DNA of 64,000 nt, from contig NC_135565.1 in assembly GCF_964340395.1 (NCBI RefSeq), positions 3,779,142-3,843,141 on the forward strand, written 5' to 3'. This DNA comes from Glandiceps talaboti. Its lineage: Eukaryota > Hemichordata > Enteropneusta > Spengelidae. Shown here one piece after another: positions 25,957 through 39,935 of the stretch (positions are counted from its first letter, which is position 1; the number at the start of each line of letters is the position of its first letter). Below the pieces are notes generated by a model. It was given only the letters and a program-made list of their open reading frames with translations, did no database searches and was not told the DNA's origin. A program made the translations under genes and the position numbers.

Positions 25957-27090
25957 CCAGATTGACAGTCAGCGTTTAGGAAATAAATCCTCGGCCACGA
26001 AGAATTCGATAAAGTGTTAATTAATCACGTTTATATGATCTTTTAGGTTAAAAATATCACGAGACAAAGGTTTCAAAGTAGCTCGATATATGAAATATAG
26101 AGGGGTAATGTTACTACTTGGGAAAGTTTTCGATATGTCAACTAGCTACAAACGATGCCAACATGTTGCAATCAATATGTTAGTGCCACTCTGTAAGTTT
26201 TCTGCCTCGTTTGTTAGTGCATCCGGCCTCATTTTATGTTATTGTCACAATTATAGTATTCTATTCATTTATTCATCTTTCTCATATGTAGAGAAAATTC
26301 AGTCACGACTTGCTCTTCCAATAACGCCCTCATACAAGATGTACTAAGATGCAACAGATATACAATTAATCGAGTATAAAAATAAAACATACATTATACA
26401 ATGGCACGAATTACAAAAAGAAAACATATTGAGAAGCAATAAGCAGACATACACATTTCTAAAATTTTGTGTACAGCGGTTTAAAGACAGGGATGTATGT
26501 AGTTACGACGAGATGTGACATAAAGGTGATTCAAACTGGTTACAAGGTTTCATGTTAAGATAAGGCCACAGAAAAATAAAATGTGTGGTTCCGATAACGC
26601 CCAATTTCAAAACAGGATGCATAGGTAGGGAATTTTCTATTTTTCATATTATTTTATTATTGTTTGGTCCGGTTCAGGTTGTTACAAAGTACATAGGGGT
26701 CAACAGATATTTCTCATCGATCTGTTCGCACTTTCCGAATGATATACAGACGACATTATGTGCTACAATGTATTCTGCCATGTTGTTTTGATCACAAAAT
26801 GCTAATGTCATCGAATCCATACTAGCAAACCAGAGCTATTATTGCTTCGAAACAAATCTCACTATTTCTCTCACGACTTTGCAAAATATTTTCGATTTCC
26901 CAATATTATTTCGAATTATCTAAAAAGGTGTTTGAGTGAAAAACTAGATTGATTGGGTCGGGTTACTGGAACGACACAATTTTTTTTAAACACAAGAACT
27001 TGAAGAAAAGAAGAGAAAACATGTTCTCTCACTGTGAAAGTGTTTCATTATCTGGTCTGCGCGATCAGTGTAAAGATGGATATTTGAATG
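25957..27090. other. Intergenic sequence upstream of gene B
   Basis: AT-rich, with only short frames and no recognisable domain or RNA gene. Confidence 0.45.
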
Positions 27091-27092
27091 TT

Positions 27093-27482
27093 TTAAGCAT
27101 GTAGAACGCTACAGTCTACCATGGGTCTATTGTAATGTAGCAGAGCTGTTACTGTTTCCTTTTAATCATGTAGAACGCTACCGTCTACCATGGGTCTATT
27201 GTAATGTAGAAGAGATGTTACTGTTTCCTTTTAATCATGTAGAACGCTACCGTCTACCATGGGTCTATTGTAATGTAGCAGAGCTGTTACTGTTTCCTTT
27301 TAATCATGTAGAACGCTACCGTCTACCATGGGTCTATTGTAATGTAGAAGAGATGTTACTGTTTCCTTTTAATCATGTAGAACGCTACCGTCTACCATGG
27401 GTCTATTGTAAGGTAGAAGAGATGTTACTGTTTCCTTTTAATCATGTAGAACGCTACAGTCTACCATGGGTCTATTGTAATC
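27093..27482. repeat. 69-bp minisatellite with alternating variants
   Basis: About 5.6 units containing CATGTAGAACGCTACCGTC and CTACCATGGGTCTATTG. Early units alternate GCAGAGCTG and GAAGAGATG, giving a 138-bp higher-order period. It abuts the 31-bp satellite. Confidence 0.95.
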
Positions 27483-30400
27483 TAGAGACGACTGTACATA
27501 CTATATACTAATCTAGAGACGACTGTACATACTGTATACTAATCTACAGACGACTGTACATACTGTATACTAATCTACAGACGACTGTACATACTGTATA
27601 CTAATCTAGAGACGACTGTACATACTGTATACTAATCTACACACGACTGTACATACTGTATACTAATCTACAGACGACTGTTCATACTGTATACTAAATC
27701 AACAGGCGACTGTACATACTGTATACTAAATCTACAGACGACTGTACATACTGTATACTAATCTACAGACGACTGTACATACTGTAAACTAATCTACAGA
27801 CGACTGTACATACTGTATACTAATCTACAGACGACTGTACATAATGTATACTAATCTACAGACGACTGTACATACTGTATACTAATCTACAGACTGTACA
27901 TACTGTATGCTAATCTACAGACGACTGTACATACTGTATACTAATCTACAGACGACTGTACATACTGTATACTAATCTACAGACGACTGTACATACTGTA
28001 TACTAATCTAGAGACGACTGTACATACTGTATGCTAATCTAGAAACGACTGTACATACTGTATACTAATCTAGAGACGACTGTACATACTGTATGCTAAT
28101 CTACAGACGACTGTACATACTGTATACTAATCTACAGACGACTGTACATACTGTATACTAATCTACAGACGACTGTACACACTGTATATTAATCTACAGA
28201 CGACTGTACATACTGTATACTAATCTACAGACGACTGTTCATACTGTATACTAAATCAACAGACGACTGTACATACTGTATACTAATCAAGAGACGACTG
28301 TACATACTGTATACTAATCTACAGACGACTGTACATACTGTATACTAATCTAGAGCCGACTGTACATACTGTATACTAATCTACAGACAACTGTACATAC
28401 TGTATACTAATTTAGAGATGACTGTACATACTGTATACTAATCTACAGACGACTGTACATACTGTATACTAATCTACAGACGACTGTACATACTGTATAC
28501 TAATCAACAGACGACTGTACATACTGTATACTAATCTGCAGACGACTATACTAATCTAGAGCCGACTGTACATACTGTATACTAATCTAGAGACGACTGT
28601 ACATACTGTATACTAATCTACAGACGACTGTACATACTGTATACTAATCTAGAGACGACTGTACATACTGTATACTAATCTACAGACGACTGTACATATT
28701 GTATACTAATCTAGAGACGACTGTACATATATACTAATCTACAGACGACTGTACATACTGTATACTAATCTAGAGCCGACTGTACATACTGTATACTAAT
28801 CTACAGACGACTTTGCATACTGTATACTAATCTACAGACGACTGTACATACTGTATACTAATCTAGAGCCGACTGTACATACTGTATACTAATCTAGAGC
28901 CGACTGTACATACTGTATACTAATCTACAGACGACTGTACATACTGTATACTAATCTAGAGCCGACTGTACATACTGTATACTAATCTACAGACGACTGT
29001 ACATACTGTATACTAATCTACAGACGACTGTACATACTGTATACTAATCTAGAGCCGACTGTACATACTGTATACTAATCTAGAGCCGACTGTACATACT
29101 GTATACTAATCTACAGACGACTGTACATACTGTATACTAATCTACAGACGACTGTACATACTGTATACTAATCTACAGACGACTGTACATAATGTATACT
29201 AATCTACAGACGACTGTACATACTGTATACTAATCTACAGACGACTGTACATACTGTATACTAATCTACAGACGACTGTACATACTGTATACTAATCTAG
29301 AGCCGACTGTACATACTGTATACTAATCTACAGACGACTTTGCATACTGTATACTAATCTACAGACGACTGTACATACTGTATACTAATCTACAGACGAC
29401 TGTACATACTGTATACTAATCTAGAGCGGACTGTACATACTGTATACTAATCTACAGACGACTGTACATACTATGTATACTAATCCACAGACGACTGTAC
29501 ATACTGTATACTAATCTACAGACGACTGTACATACTGTATACTAATCTAGAGCCGACTGTACATACTGTATACTAATCTACAGACGACTGTACATACTGT
29601 ATACTAATCTAGAGCCGACTGTACATACTGTATACTAATCTACAGACGACTGTACATACTGTATACTAATCAAGAGACGACTGTACATATACTAATCTAC
29701 TGACGACTGTACATACTGTATACTAATCTAGAGCGGACTGTACATATACTGTATACTAATCTACAGACGACTGTACATACTGTATACTAATCAAGAGACG
29801 ACTGTACATACTGTATACTAATCTACAGACGACTGTACATACTGTATACTAATCTAGAGCCGACTGTACATACTGTATACTAATCTAGAGACGACTGTAC
29901 ATACTGTATTCTAATCTAGAGACGACTGTACATACTGTATACTAATAGACGACTGTACATACTGTATACTAATCTACAGACGACTGTACATACTGTATAC
30001 TAATCTACAGACGACTGTACATACTGTATACTAATCTAGAGACGACTGTACATACTGTATACTAATCTACAGACGACTGTACATACTGTATACTAATCTA
30101 GGGACGACTGTACATACTGTATACTAATCTACAGACGACTGTACATACTGTATACTAATCTAGAGACGACCGTACATACTGTATACTAATCTAGAGACGA
30201 CTGTACATAATGTATACTAATCTAGGGACGACTGTACATACTGTATACTAATCTACAGACGACTGTACATACTGTATACTAATCTACAGACAACTGTACA
30301 TACTGTATGCTAATCTACAGACAACTGTACATACTGTATGCTAATCTACAGACAACTGTACATACTGTATGCTAATCTACTGACGACTGTACATACTGTA

Positions 30401-32425
30401 TACTAATCCACAGACGACTGTACATACTGTATACTAATCTACAGACGCCTGTACATACTGTATACTAATCCACAGACGACTGTACATACTGTATACTAAT
30501 CCACAGACGACTGTACATACTGTATATTAATCTAGAGACGACTGTACATACTGTATACTAATCCACAGACGACTGTACATACTATATATTAATCTAGAGA
30601 CGACTGTACATACTGTATACTAATCCAGAGACGACTGTACATACTGTATAATTTTAATCTAGAGACGACTGTACATACTGTATACTAATCTAGAGACGAC
30701 TGTACATACTGTATTCTAATCTAGAGACGACTGTACATACTGTATACTAATCTACAGACGACTGTACATACTGTATACTAATCTAGAGACGACTGTACAT
30801 ACTGTATTCTAATCTACAGACGACTGTACATAATGTATACTAATCTAGAGACGACTGTACATACTGTATACTAATCTACAGACGACTGTACATACTGTAT
30901 ACTAATCTACAGACGACTGTACATACTATATACTAATCTACAGACGACTGTACATACTGTATACTAATCTAGAGCCGACTGTACATACTGTATACTAATC
31001 TACAGACGACTGTACATACAGTATACTAATCTACAGACGACTGTACATACTGTATACTAATCTAGAGACGAATGTACATACGGTATACTAATCTACAGAC
31101 GACTGTACATACTGTATACTAATCTAGAGACGACTGTACATACTATATACTAATCTAGAGCCGACTGTACATACTGTAAACTAATCTACAGACGACTGTA
31201 CATACTGTATACTAATCTACTGACGACTGTACATACTGTATTCTAATCTAGAGACGACTGTACATACTGTATACTAATCTAGAGACGACTGTACATACTG
31301 TATATTAATCTACAGACGAATGTACATACTGTATACTAATCTACAGACGACTGTACATACTGTATACTAATCTAGAGACGAATGTACATACTGTATACTA
31401 ATCTAGAGACGACTGTACATACTGTATACTAATCTACAGACGACTGTACATACTGTATACTAATCTACAGACGACTGTACATACTGTATACTAATCTACT
31501 GACGACTGTACATACTGTATACTAATCTACTGACGACTGTACATACTGTATACTAATCTACAGACGACTGTACATACTGTATACTAATCTAGGGACGACT
31601 GTACATACTGTATACTAATCTAGAGACGACTGTACATACTGTATACTAATCTACTGACGACTGTACATACTGTATACTAATCTACAGACGACTGTACATA
31701 CTGTATACTAATCTACAGACGACTGTACATACTGTATGCTAATCTACAGACGACTGTACATACTGTATACTAATCGACAGACGACTGTACATACTGTATA
31801 CTAATCTAGAGACGACTGTACATATTGTATACTAATCTAGAGACGACTGTACATACTGTATACTAATCTAGAGACGACTGTACATACTGTATACTAATCT
31901 ACAGACGACTGTACATATTGTATACTAATCTACAGACGACTGTACATACTGTATACTAATCTAGAGACGACTGTACATACTGTATACTAATCTACAGACG
32001 ACTGTACATACTGTATACTAATGTACAGACGACTGTAGATATTGTATACTAATCTAGAGACGACTGTACATACTGTATACTAATCTACAGACGACTGTAC
32101 ATACTGTATACTAATCTAGAGACGACTGTACATACTGTATACTAATCTACAGACGACTGTACATACTGTATACTAATCTAGAGACGACTGTACATACTGG
32201 ATACTAATCTACAGACGACTGTACATACCTTATACTAATTTAGAGACGACTGTACATACTGTATACTAATCTACTGACGACTGTACATACTGTATACTAA
32301 TCTACAGACGACCGTACATACTGTATACTAATCTAGAGACGACTGTACATATTGTATACTAATCTAGAGACGACTGTACATACTGTATACTTATCTAGAG
32401 ACGATTGTACATACTGTATATTAAG
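27483..32425. repeat. 31-bp satellite array, about 4.9 kb (~160 copies)
   Basis: The unit is 31 bp and contains GACGACTGTACATACTGTA and CTAATCTA. Three main variants differ at one spot: CTACAGACGAC, CTAGAGACGAC and CTAGAGCCGAC. A few units are shortened. TGTACA, GTATAC and TCTAGA are self-complementary. No reading frame survives because 31 is not a multiple of three. Confidence 0.98.
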
Positions 32426-32640
32426 GGAGCGATCAGTTGTTACGGCCGGGGGAGGAGGGCTGTAAATGGAGGGGGGAGGGGCACCTCAATTTTGGACTCA
32501 AAGAGGAGGGGGGTGTCATCATTTTTACAAAGTGAATAAAGGGGGGGGGGGTCACCTTATTTTCAACAACTAAACGCAGTCATCACCCACCCTGCTGTAC
32601 TTAACTTTCTTAACAGATGTATGTGCATACAATAAACCAT
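32424..32640 (+). repeat. G-rich dispersed repeat at the edge of the satellite
   Basis: It begins GGGAGCGATCAG-TTACGGCCGGGGG, nearly identical to 21506-21533 inside the foldback element. Runs of G (up to 10) follow. Probably part of a repeated element family. Confidence 0.55.
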
Positions 32641-33424
32641 AAACAATGGCTATACATATACGTTCAAATATAACATAAAGTCTTTTTCCTGATACATCCC
32701 AAGCAGATGACATGGAGTCATAACATTGCACCTTTTAAGCAACAGTTTTGTTAGAAATGATTTCTCAATATTGCAGGCCATTAGTTGCATTGTGTCATCA
32801 TATGATATAAAAACTTGCATGAGTAGCTGTACACATAACACATAAGAAATGAAATACCTGGAAATTTGTTGGATAGACTGACTCTAAAATCTGTGCCTCT
32901 ATTGACCTGAACATGTTTAATTGCACACAAACAATGAATTTGTATCTCTAAATGGTATCTGACCTCCACTGTGCATGTTTTCCAAAAAAATTCTCACTTT
33001 GTACTTGATCTTTATTTACATGTATTATTATTATTTATGTCAATATGACTTGAAATGATTTAAACTTTTGAAACCCTAAAATTAGTGATACTTTTATGAT
33101 ATAACTAAGTTGTTTTACTTCTGAATGGTGCTCTAAACGGCCTCCAAAGGGTGTTCATTTTTCAAAAAGCTCATATCCTAGAACTTTTGGTTACTAAACC
33201 ATGAATATTTTGCATGTCCATGAACAGACAATCATATTTCTCATAGGGTTCCTGTCTAAAGAGCATTATACATGTGAAGCAATGGATTTGGGACAGCAAC
33301 TTGATTTACCAGATACACTTAAAATTACTGTTAATGTAACAAGTGAAATTAACTATGCAGTGTGCTGTATTGTGCTTTGAGAATCTAAAATGTCTTTTGC
33401 AAGAACGAGAAGAATATTTCTTGT

Positions 33425-33565
33425 CAACAGATGTCTGGCATTGTTTGTATTTGTAATGGCTTGTCTGTGGGAAACCTGTTTTTTTTTATCCATCTAAAGT
33501 GTTCTGGGGGAACATAAGATGTGTATGATACGCACAGTTTTTCGGCGACCCTTCGATAATTCTGA
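33425..33565 (+). repeat. Dispersed repeat shared with 53190-53310
   Basis: Both copies share GTCTGTGGGAA-CCT and TGTGTATGATACGCA, with a colinear spacing of about 50 bases. Confidence 0.65.
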
Positions 33566-34019
33566 GTCTGACTAGTTACACAATGGCTCTCACACACTAG
33601 ACTGTCCAGGGCCGTTTCTGTGTACTCAGGATGTGTTCCTATATACACAAGACTGGTGTGTTTAGTGTTTTCTTTTACGTTAGCTCATGTTTCTATTTCG
33701 CCATATTGTATGCATAATTACATGCCTGATTACACAGTTTGAAATAGGGATTACATTTTCTCTGTAATATAGGTTAATATCTTGTTTATTGTAATGTCTA
33801 CAAGCTGACCCTCTGAGGTCACACACTGTATCATATGATGGTGTTTACCAGAGATGAGATGTGTGCATAAAATCACATTCGTATCTTAAATTTCATGTTT
33901 TCATTGGGAAATTTACAAATTTGTATTCTTAAAATCGTTCGTTGCATTGGTAACAAGTCTTCATAGAAGACACATTCCCTCAAATACTTTACTTCTAGGT
34001 GACTGAATGGACACATGTA

Positions 34020-34975
34020 TGTCACATGATTTAAAGAAATTGGTGAATTTCGATAATTGAACCCAAAGATCAATGTCAAGGCCAAAGACCATTGTCTCAG
34101 AAGAAGTTTAAACCTGCCAATATGGGGGTAGACACTTGAATGTAGTCTCTATGTATCAACGTTTTTGAGTTATGTGGTAAATCATGATTGTTCACTACAA
34201 ATATGGCTGCCATTGAGTGAAAAGTGATATGAGCACCACAAGTAATGCATGTAAATATTCAGCTATTCCTATATTACCTATAGACAAGATCCCCACACAA
34301 TTATATTGCTACAAAGTGTCTGCAATATGCAAGTAATGGCTTAATTTTGATGGTCGACCCTGTAGGTGAAGGTCAAGGATAAGGTCAAAGGTCACTGTCT
34401 CTCACGAAATCTTGCATGTTATTATATTGGGATAGACACTGGAATGGATTCTTTTTATATTAACGTTTTTGAGTTATGCAGTAATGTAGTGAATGTTTAC
34501 TAAAAATATGGCTGCCATTCAGTAAAAGTGATATGAGCACCAAAAATAGTGCTTTTGTATAGTTGAATACCTTTCGATATCTTCAATATTACTTTTAAAC
34601 ATGATTTAAAAGAAATTGGCAATATACAAATACTATATAGTGTATGTGATAGTCAAGAATTGGTTTGATTTTGATAATTGACCCTGAAGGTCAAGGTCAG
34701 GGTCAAAGGTAAGGTCTCAAAGGATATCTTGCATCTGATTACATGAGGTAGACACTTGAATGGAGTCCCTATGTATTATAGTTGAGTTATCCAGTAAATA
34801 GTGATTTTTAACTACAATATGGCCGCCATTCGTCTATCAAGAAACAAAGTGACGTGCATATGTCCCATATCATTTGTCACCTTTATGCTAGATTTGAAAG
34901 AAATCGGATATTGCATATCTCAGAAATGACGTATTATACGGACGGACGGACGGACGGACGGACGGCGAGGACGGA
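34020..34975 (+). mobile_element. Transposon-like block: three ~300-bp units with AGGTCA motifs and (GACG)n tail
   Basis: Three degenerate units each contain AAGGTCAAGGTC-type direct repeats, then GTAGACACTTGAATG/GATAGACACTGGAATG, GTTTTTGAGTTAT and ATATGGCTGCCATT. The block ends in (GGAC)n at 34939-34972. Ending in a short tandem tail is typical of some non-autonomous elements; no protein is encoded. Confidence 0.6.
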
Positions 34976-35520
34976 CTAATAATAGCCCCCCATCGGAGAA
35001 CTAAAAATCAATGTTTACATTTTGTAAGGGGTAGGCCATTCGATATCCTGGGGAGGGGGGCTTGGAAGATTGATGGAGAGTCGTTATTTTTTTCCCACCT
35101 GCTTGCCTTAGAATTATTATTTTTCCTTCGCCTATGCTGGCAACTTTTTTTTTCTTTGATTCTTTGAGATATCCGGATTTCTGTTTACGTCAATGTTGAA
35201 CACCAACTTTTGTTGCCACAATTTTCTGTTTGGTTTTCGCACAGGGTAATACAGAGAGTAAAAAAATGCTGTTCTATCACACACAGATTTTATTTAGAAA
35301 ACTACATATTTCATACATGTTTGATTTTCAATTAAATAAACATCATTTGACAGTTTTTATGCCATGCATGATGACACACTGAAAATACAAATCGGAAACT
35401 TGATTGATGAGCTCAAACATTCAGATAGACTTGTCAGTTTCTCCAGCTTGGGGGATGGGAGGGGGGGGGGTGTCAGTGTTTTTTTCCATTGGGACGACAA
35501 AAAGTCACTGACCCCCGTGA

Positions 35521-36160
35521 ATAAAGTTTCATAGCATTTGATAGTAAGCTGTAGAGGGAAGAGCTTTGAGACTGGAATATGTCTACCTCTTGTGTGAGTG
35601 TGTGTGTGAAATGAGGGGGGGGGGGGGTTCTAGGGGGTCTCCCCTAGAAGCCATGGAGGTTTTTTACTTCTAAAGGCAATGTTTAGACTATTCACAGACA
35701 CTTTCAGACAATAATTTGCAAGCTTTACAAGACAGCTCTAACATGTAAAAAGCAACTACATAAGGTTGAAACATTTTTGAAATAAAGTTTCATAGCATCT
35801 TGACAGTAAGAGGTGGAGGAAAGAACTTTGATTTGAAACTGGAACATGTCTACCTCTTATGGGGGAGGGGGGTTCTAGGGGGTATCCCCCTAGAAGCCCT
35901 GGAGGATTTTTACACTTAAAGCCAATTTTCCGGCTATTAAGAGACACTTTCAGACAATAATTTGCAAGCTTTACAAGACAGCTCTAACAATTGTAAAAAG
36001 AACCTACACATGGTTGAAACATTTTTGAAATAAAGTTTCATAGCATCTTGACAGTAAGAGGTGGAGGGAAGAACTTTGATTTGAGGCTTGGAAATGTCTA
36101 CCTCTTATGGGGTCCTAGGGGGTCTCCCCTAGAAGCTTTTGAAGTTTTTTACCAATTTTG
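35521..36160. repeat. ~255-bp tandem repeat, three copies
   Basis: ATAAAGTTTCATAGCAT recurs at 35521, 35782 and 36030. Each unit also has GTCTACCTCTT and a palindromic TCTAGGGGG-CCCCTAGA. Confidence 0.85.
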
Positions 36161-36394
36161 GTGAATCTTATTGTTGGTTTAACGAATGAGTGGCCTCTGG
36201 GGTGATGGAGTCCAAGCCCCCCCCCCCCCGGCAGATCTGCATTTTTTTTTGTTTCTATTTAGGCAATTTTTAGGTTATGCATAGCCTCTGAGATATATAT
36301 TGCCAAGCATCGAAAAGCTAAAGTAAATATAACTTGTTAAATAAGTTTTCCACGTTATAAAAGTGGGCCTGTAACATTGGTATAGGGGGCATTG

Positions 36395-36830
36395 ATATTG
36401 CATGTATAGTAAAGTTACTGATGTATTAAGGAGGTCATACCTAGTGTACAATAGAACTTTGAGTTGTGGTATCGATACATGTAGTGTCCGAAATAGGAAG
36501 TATATTCATCCCTTCTGACAAATTCATACTGAAGAGAATGAAATTCATACTAGAACAATTTAGATTAAGTTCTTTTATAAACTATCGAATAGTATGAAGA
36601 TTACGATAACAAAACCTTCAAGTTCCCCAAAGTGCAAGATAAGTGAAGCACTGATTGTGAAACAGCCAAACACTTACATGGCATGTTCTGTAACTAGTAT
36701 GGTAGCTAGGTAATACATGTATTATATATAATTTTATGTATAGTTATGTTTGAACCCTTACATGAAATAACATTTAAACATTTTTTATGAAAGAAACAGA
36801 GACAAGAACAAATGTATGTAGCAAACAAAA
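36395..36830 (+). repeat. Dispersed repeat, copy 2
   Basis: Colinear with 8750-9210, including TAGTGTC-GAAATA, GATAAGTGAAGCACTGATT and GAGACAAGAACA. Confidence 0.6.
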
Positions 36831-37339
36831 GGTTAATCACTGTATGACGTTAGGGACGCTAGGCCTGACTGAACATTAACAGACATGCGCAGGCGAGGAA
36901 ACCCCGTAGACAGACGTGAACTAGCTGTTGTTTTGGTGTATTACGTTGGCGGAGGCGCCCCGTTCAAACTGTTGAAGAGTAATATTATTTGACGTACTTG
37001 TGTGTGAGAATAAAGACTTTATACCCAACTACAACGTGTTATATCATATGTACCACAGGCTAACAAAACTGACTGGTCCCTGACGTGTTTGAAAATGTTT
37101 GTCATGATTTGGTTGGAGAGGTACGAGCAGGTTGAACAGTATACTCGAACTTGTGCATCATTTCCCTGCCAAGACATTTTTTTTCTAGCAGTGGTCCATC
37201 TTTTTTTTCCATCACCCACTCATATCCGGATTTTTTTTTTCAAGCAACTCCATTTGGCATCTTTTTTTTACACGAAATCTTCCAAGCCCCCCCCCCCCCC
37301 CAGGATATCAAATGGTCCTCCCCTAAATGTCATATAACT

Positions 37340-38690
37340 CTACACTTCCGTCTGTGGTTACATGTATTTTTATGTTCGTCAAAATGTGCTAGTATTCGTC
37401 AAACTAACATTTTTATTCTAATTTTCAATATTATTTTGCAATTATTCAAGTTATTGTATTCGTCTCTATATTCTCCCCGAAAGCTGGAGTTTCCTGAAGC
37501 CCTCAGCGGTGAGAATGTTACAGAGAGTAGTCTTTTGTCTATGGAATAACATCTCGAACCGTGACATTGTGACCTTGGGGGAATCCCCGTGACCGGGGAT
37601 TTCCGCGGTGTTTTCCCATGAATGGTAAATGCGGAGTGTTATTCAGATGTTACTATTGTTGAAATGGCGATTGGTATCGTGACAATACTATGCTGCAACA
37701 CTGGCACATAGGTGAGTTATGTTTTGCATTGATTCGGCGATATTCACCCCCGGGATTCACCGCGCAGGTCAAACCGGTTACCCCCAGTGCAACTGGGTGT
37801 ACTGGGTGTATGTGTACTCATCTCTCGTCGTCACTAGCCTAGGATTATATCACCGTGAATGTAAAGTGCACAGAGCGACTGCCATATTAGGACATACTGG
37901 CCCTTTTAGCTATTTGTTTTAGGCCGAGTCTCCTGACAGGCCCCTTTCACCAGCACGTTTTGGTGGTACCCGGCGCCTCGTGCTGGTGACAGGCGTGACT
38001 TTTGACCCAAGCTTTTGACGTCCCTTTAATACGACGTGTTTCGGCGTCAAATACACGTTCTTTATCAGTTCTCAAACGTGTGATAGCTCGTGTTTTTGTT
38101 TTTTTACAGCAACCGGGCGTACACATATGCACACCTTCACGTTAAAACCCCAGTACGCTTAAAGCTAGCGCACAACAACAACAAACAACGTTACATTATG
38201 ATTACAAAGTGGTTTCGGTGAATGTTATTTAACCCCAGCCCCGTCATGTCAGTTTCACGCTTATTCATGATTTATCCATTTTTTTGAAAGTTCTGTGTAT
38301 TCAGGGTACGAAGGCAATCATTTTCAAAGGTAACCAGAGTGTGTTTTTCAATACACATCAAATTGATTCCGTAAAAATCCCGAACCTGTCACGAGCACGT
38401 TATGCTGCTGACAGGCGCCGGTCACCTAACTAAAAGTTGTAAAACGACGTGCTTTTTGACGTGTATGGTGTTGAACAATCTAAAGCCTGTGGCACAATTA
38501 GTACGTGAATTGGTCAGCGACTCTAGCACATATAGAAAGTCCCAATACATTACAGTTGATCTGTCGATACAAACAGTTGCCCATACAAAACATAATAGAG
38601 TTATACACGCAGATCATGTATACATGAGGATTTTATTGGGCCATAGTGGTGTGACCTGTGATATATAGCCTTGTAAGGGGGTGGGGTGGG
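37340..38690. other. Gene-free stretch with locally raised CpG
   Basis: No coding frame recognised. CpG is denser than in its surroundings at about 37560-38130, with a hairpin CACCAGCACG / CGTGCTGGTG at 37949-37987. A related stem lies near 38388-38420. It could include the upstream promoter of the kinase gene, but nothing proves it. Confidence 0.3.
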
Positions 38691-38929
38691 GGTGGGGTGA
38701 CCGTGTATAACATTCATGTAAATAATATTGTAGGGATATGATGTCCATTGGGTATGTATAATTTTCTGATGTTGTTCTGAGATGGGGTATAGAGTTTCAG
38801 TGGGAGGCCAGCTGGTAAAAGTGGGTTCATCTGGCAGATATACATACCTGGTGGAACAGTGTATAACATCAAGTTGATTTTAAATTGGTCATTACAAAAC
38901 ACAGGTACAGGCCAGGTCAGGTATAGCCT

Positions 38930-39935
38930 TTTGTTCACAGTTGCATTTGGATCTAAAGATCCATCACCTGTTTTTATTTGCAATATATATTGGTTTTCAA
39001 ATTTCACATTCTCTTTTAATTATGCTAATTCAACAATGTAAAAGTACTTGATTATGTTCATATTCTGTTGAAAACGTCTATATAAATACTCTGAACTGCT
39101 CATTTTGATATCTCTCTTGACAGCCATTACCAATTTTAATCACAACTCACACAGAGCATGCACATTTACGATGTGTCATATAGAGTGTGTAGTAGACAAG
39201 TAGAAATCAAAGCCGATTTGTTACATTGCATACAAAATAAGTGAGTATATATGGTAGATACACATCCAATGATGGAAATCCATAATTACAAAGCATATCG
39301 GTAGAATGTACCCGTCGCCTGACCTGAATTTTTGTGCCAACTTTCATTGACCGTTGATGCAACGTATACAACACAAATATGTTAGTCTTGGTTACCCAGA
39401 CTCTTGCCATAGAGGGCGCCATCCCTCAACGGCAATATATATTCAAAGATCTGTCATCTGTTTTTATTTACAATATATATTAGTTTTCATGGGATGTTTC
39501 ACCTTCTCTTTTATAAATGCTAATTCAACAATGTAAGTGCTCAAATATGTTCACATTCTGTTGAAAACTTATGTGATATATAGTCTAAACTGCTCAAATG
39601 ATATCTCTCTTGACAGCCATTAATTACCAATTTTAATCACAACTCACACAGAGTATGCACATTTAGATGTGTCATAGAGTGTGTAGTAGACAAGTAGAAA
39701 TAAAAACCTATTTGTTACATTGCATACAAAAGAAGTGAGTATATATGGTAGAAGCACGCTCAGTGATGGAAATCCACAATTACAAATGTACCCATCACCT
39801 GACCTGATTTTTTGCACCAACTTTTGTTGCCCATTGATGCTACATATGTTAGTCTTGGCTGCCAGGATTCTTGCTATTAAGGGCTCCACTACTGCTGGTG
39901 GTGTATTCCTCAATTGTAAGAGTCTGGGTAACTGA
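38930..39935. repeat. ~490-bp tandem duplication
   Basis: CTGTTTTTATTTGCAATATA near 38968 recurs near 39459. GATATCTCTCTTGACAGCCA near 39108 recurs near 39600, with the intervening sequence similar. No coding frame. Confidence 0.75.

Noticed and set aside
27483-32425. CRISPR-like regular array
   Set aside because: There are no unique spacers; the units are contiguous 31-bp satellite copies in an animal genome.
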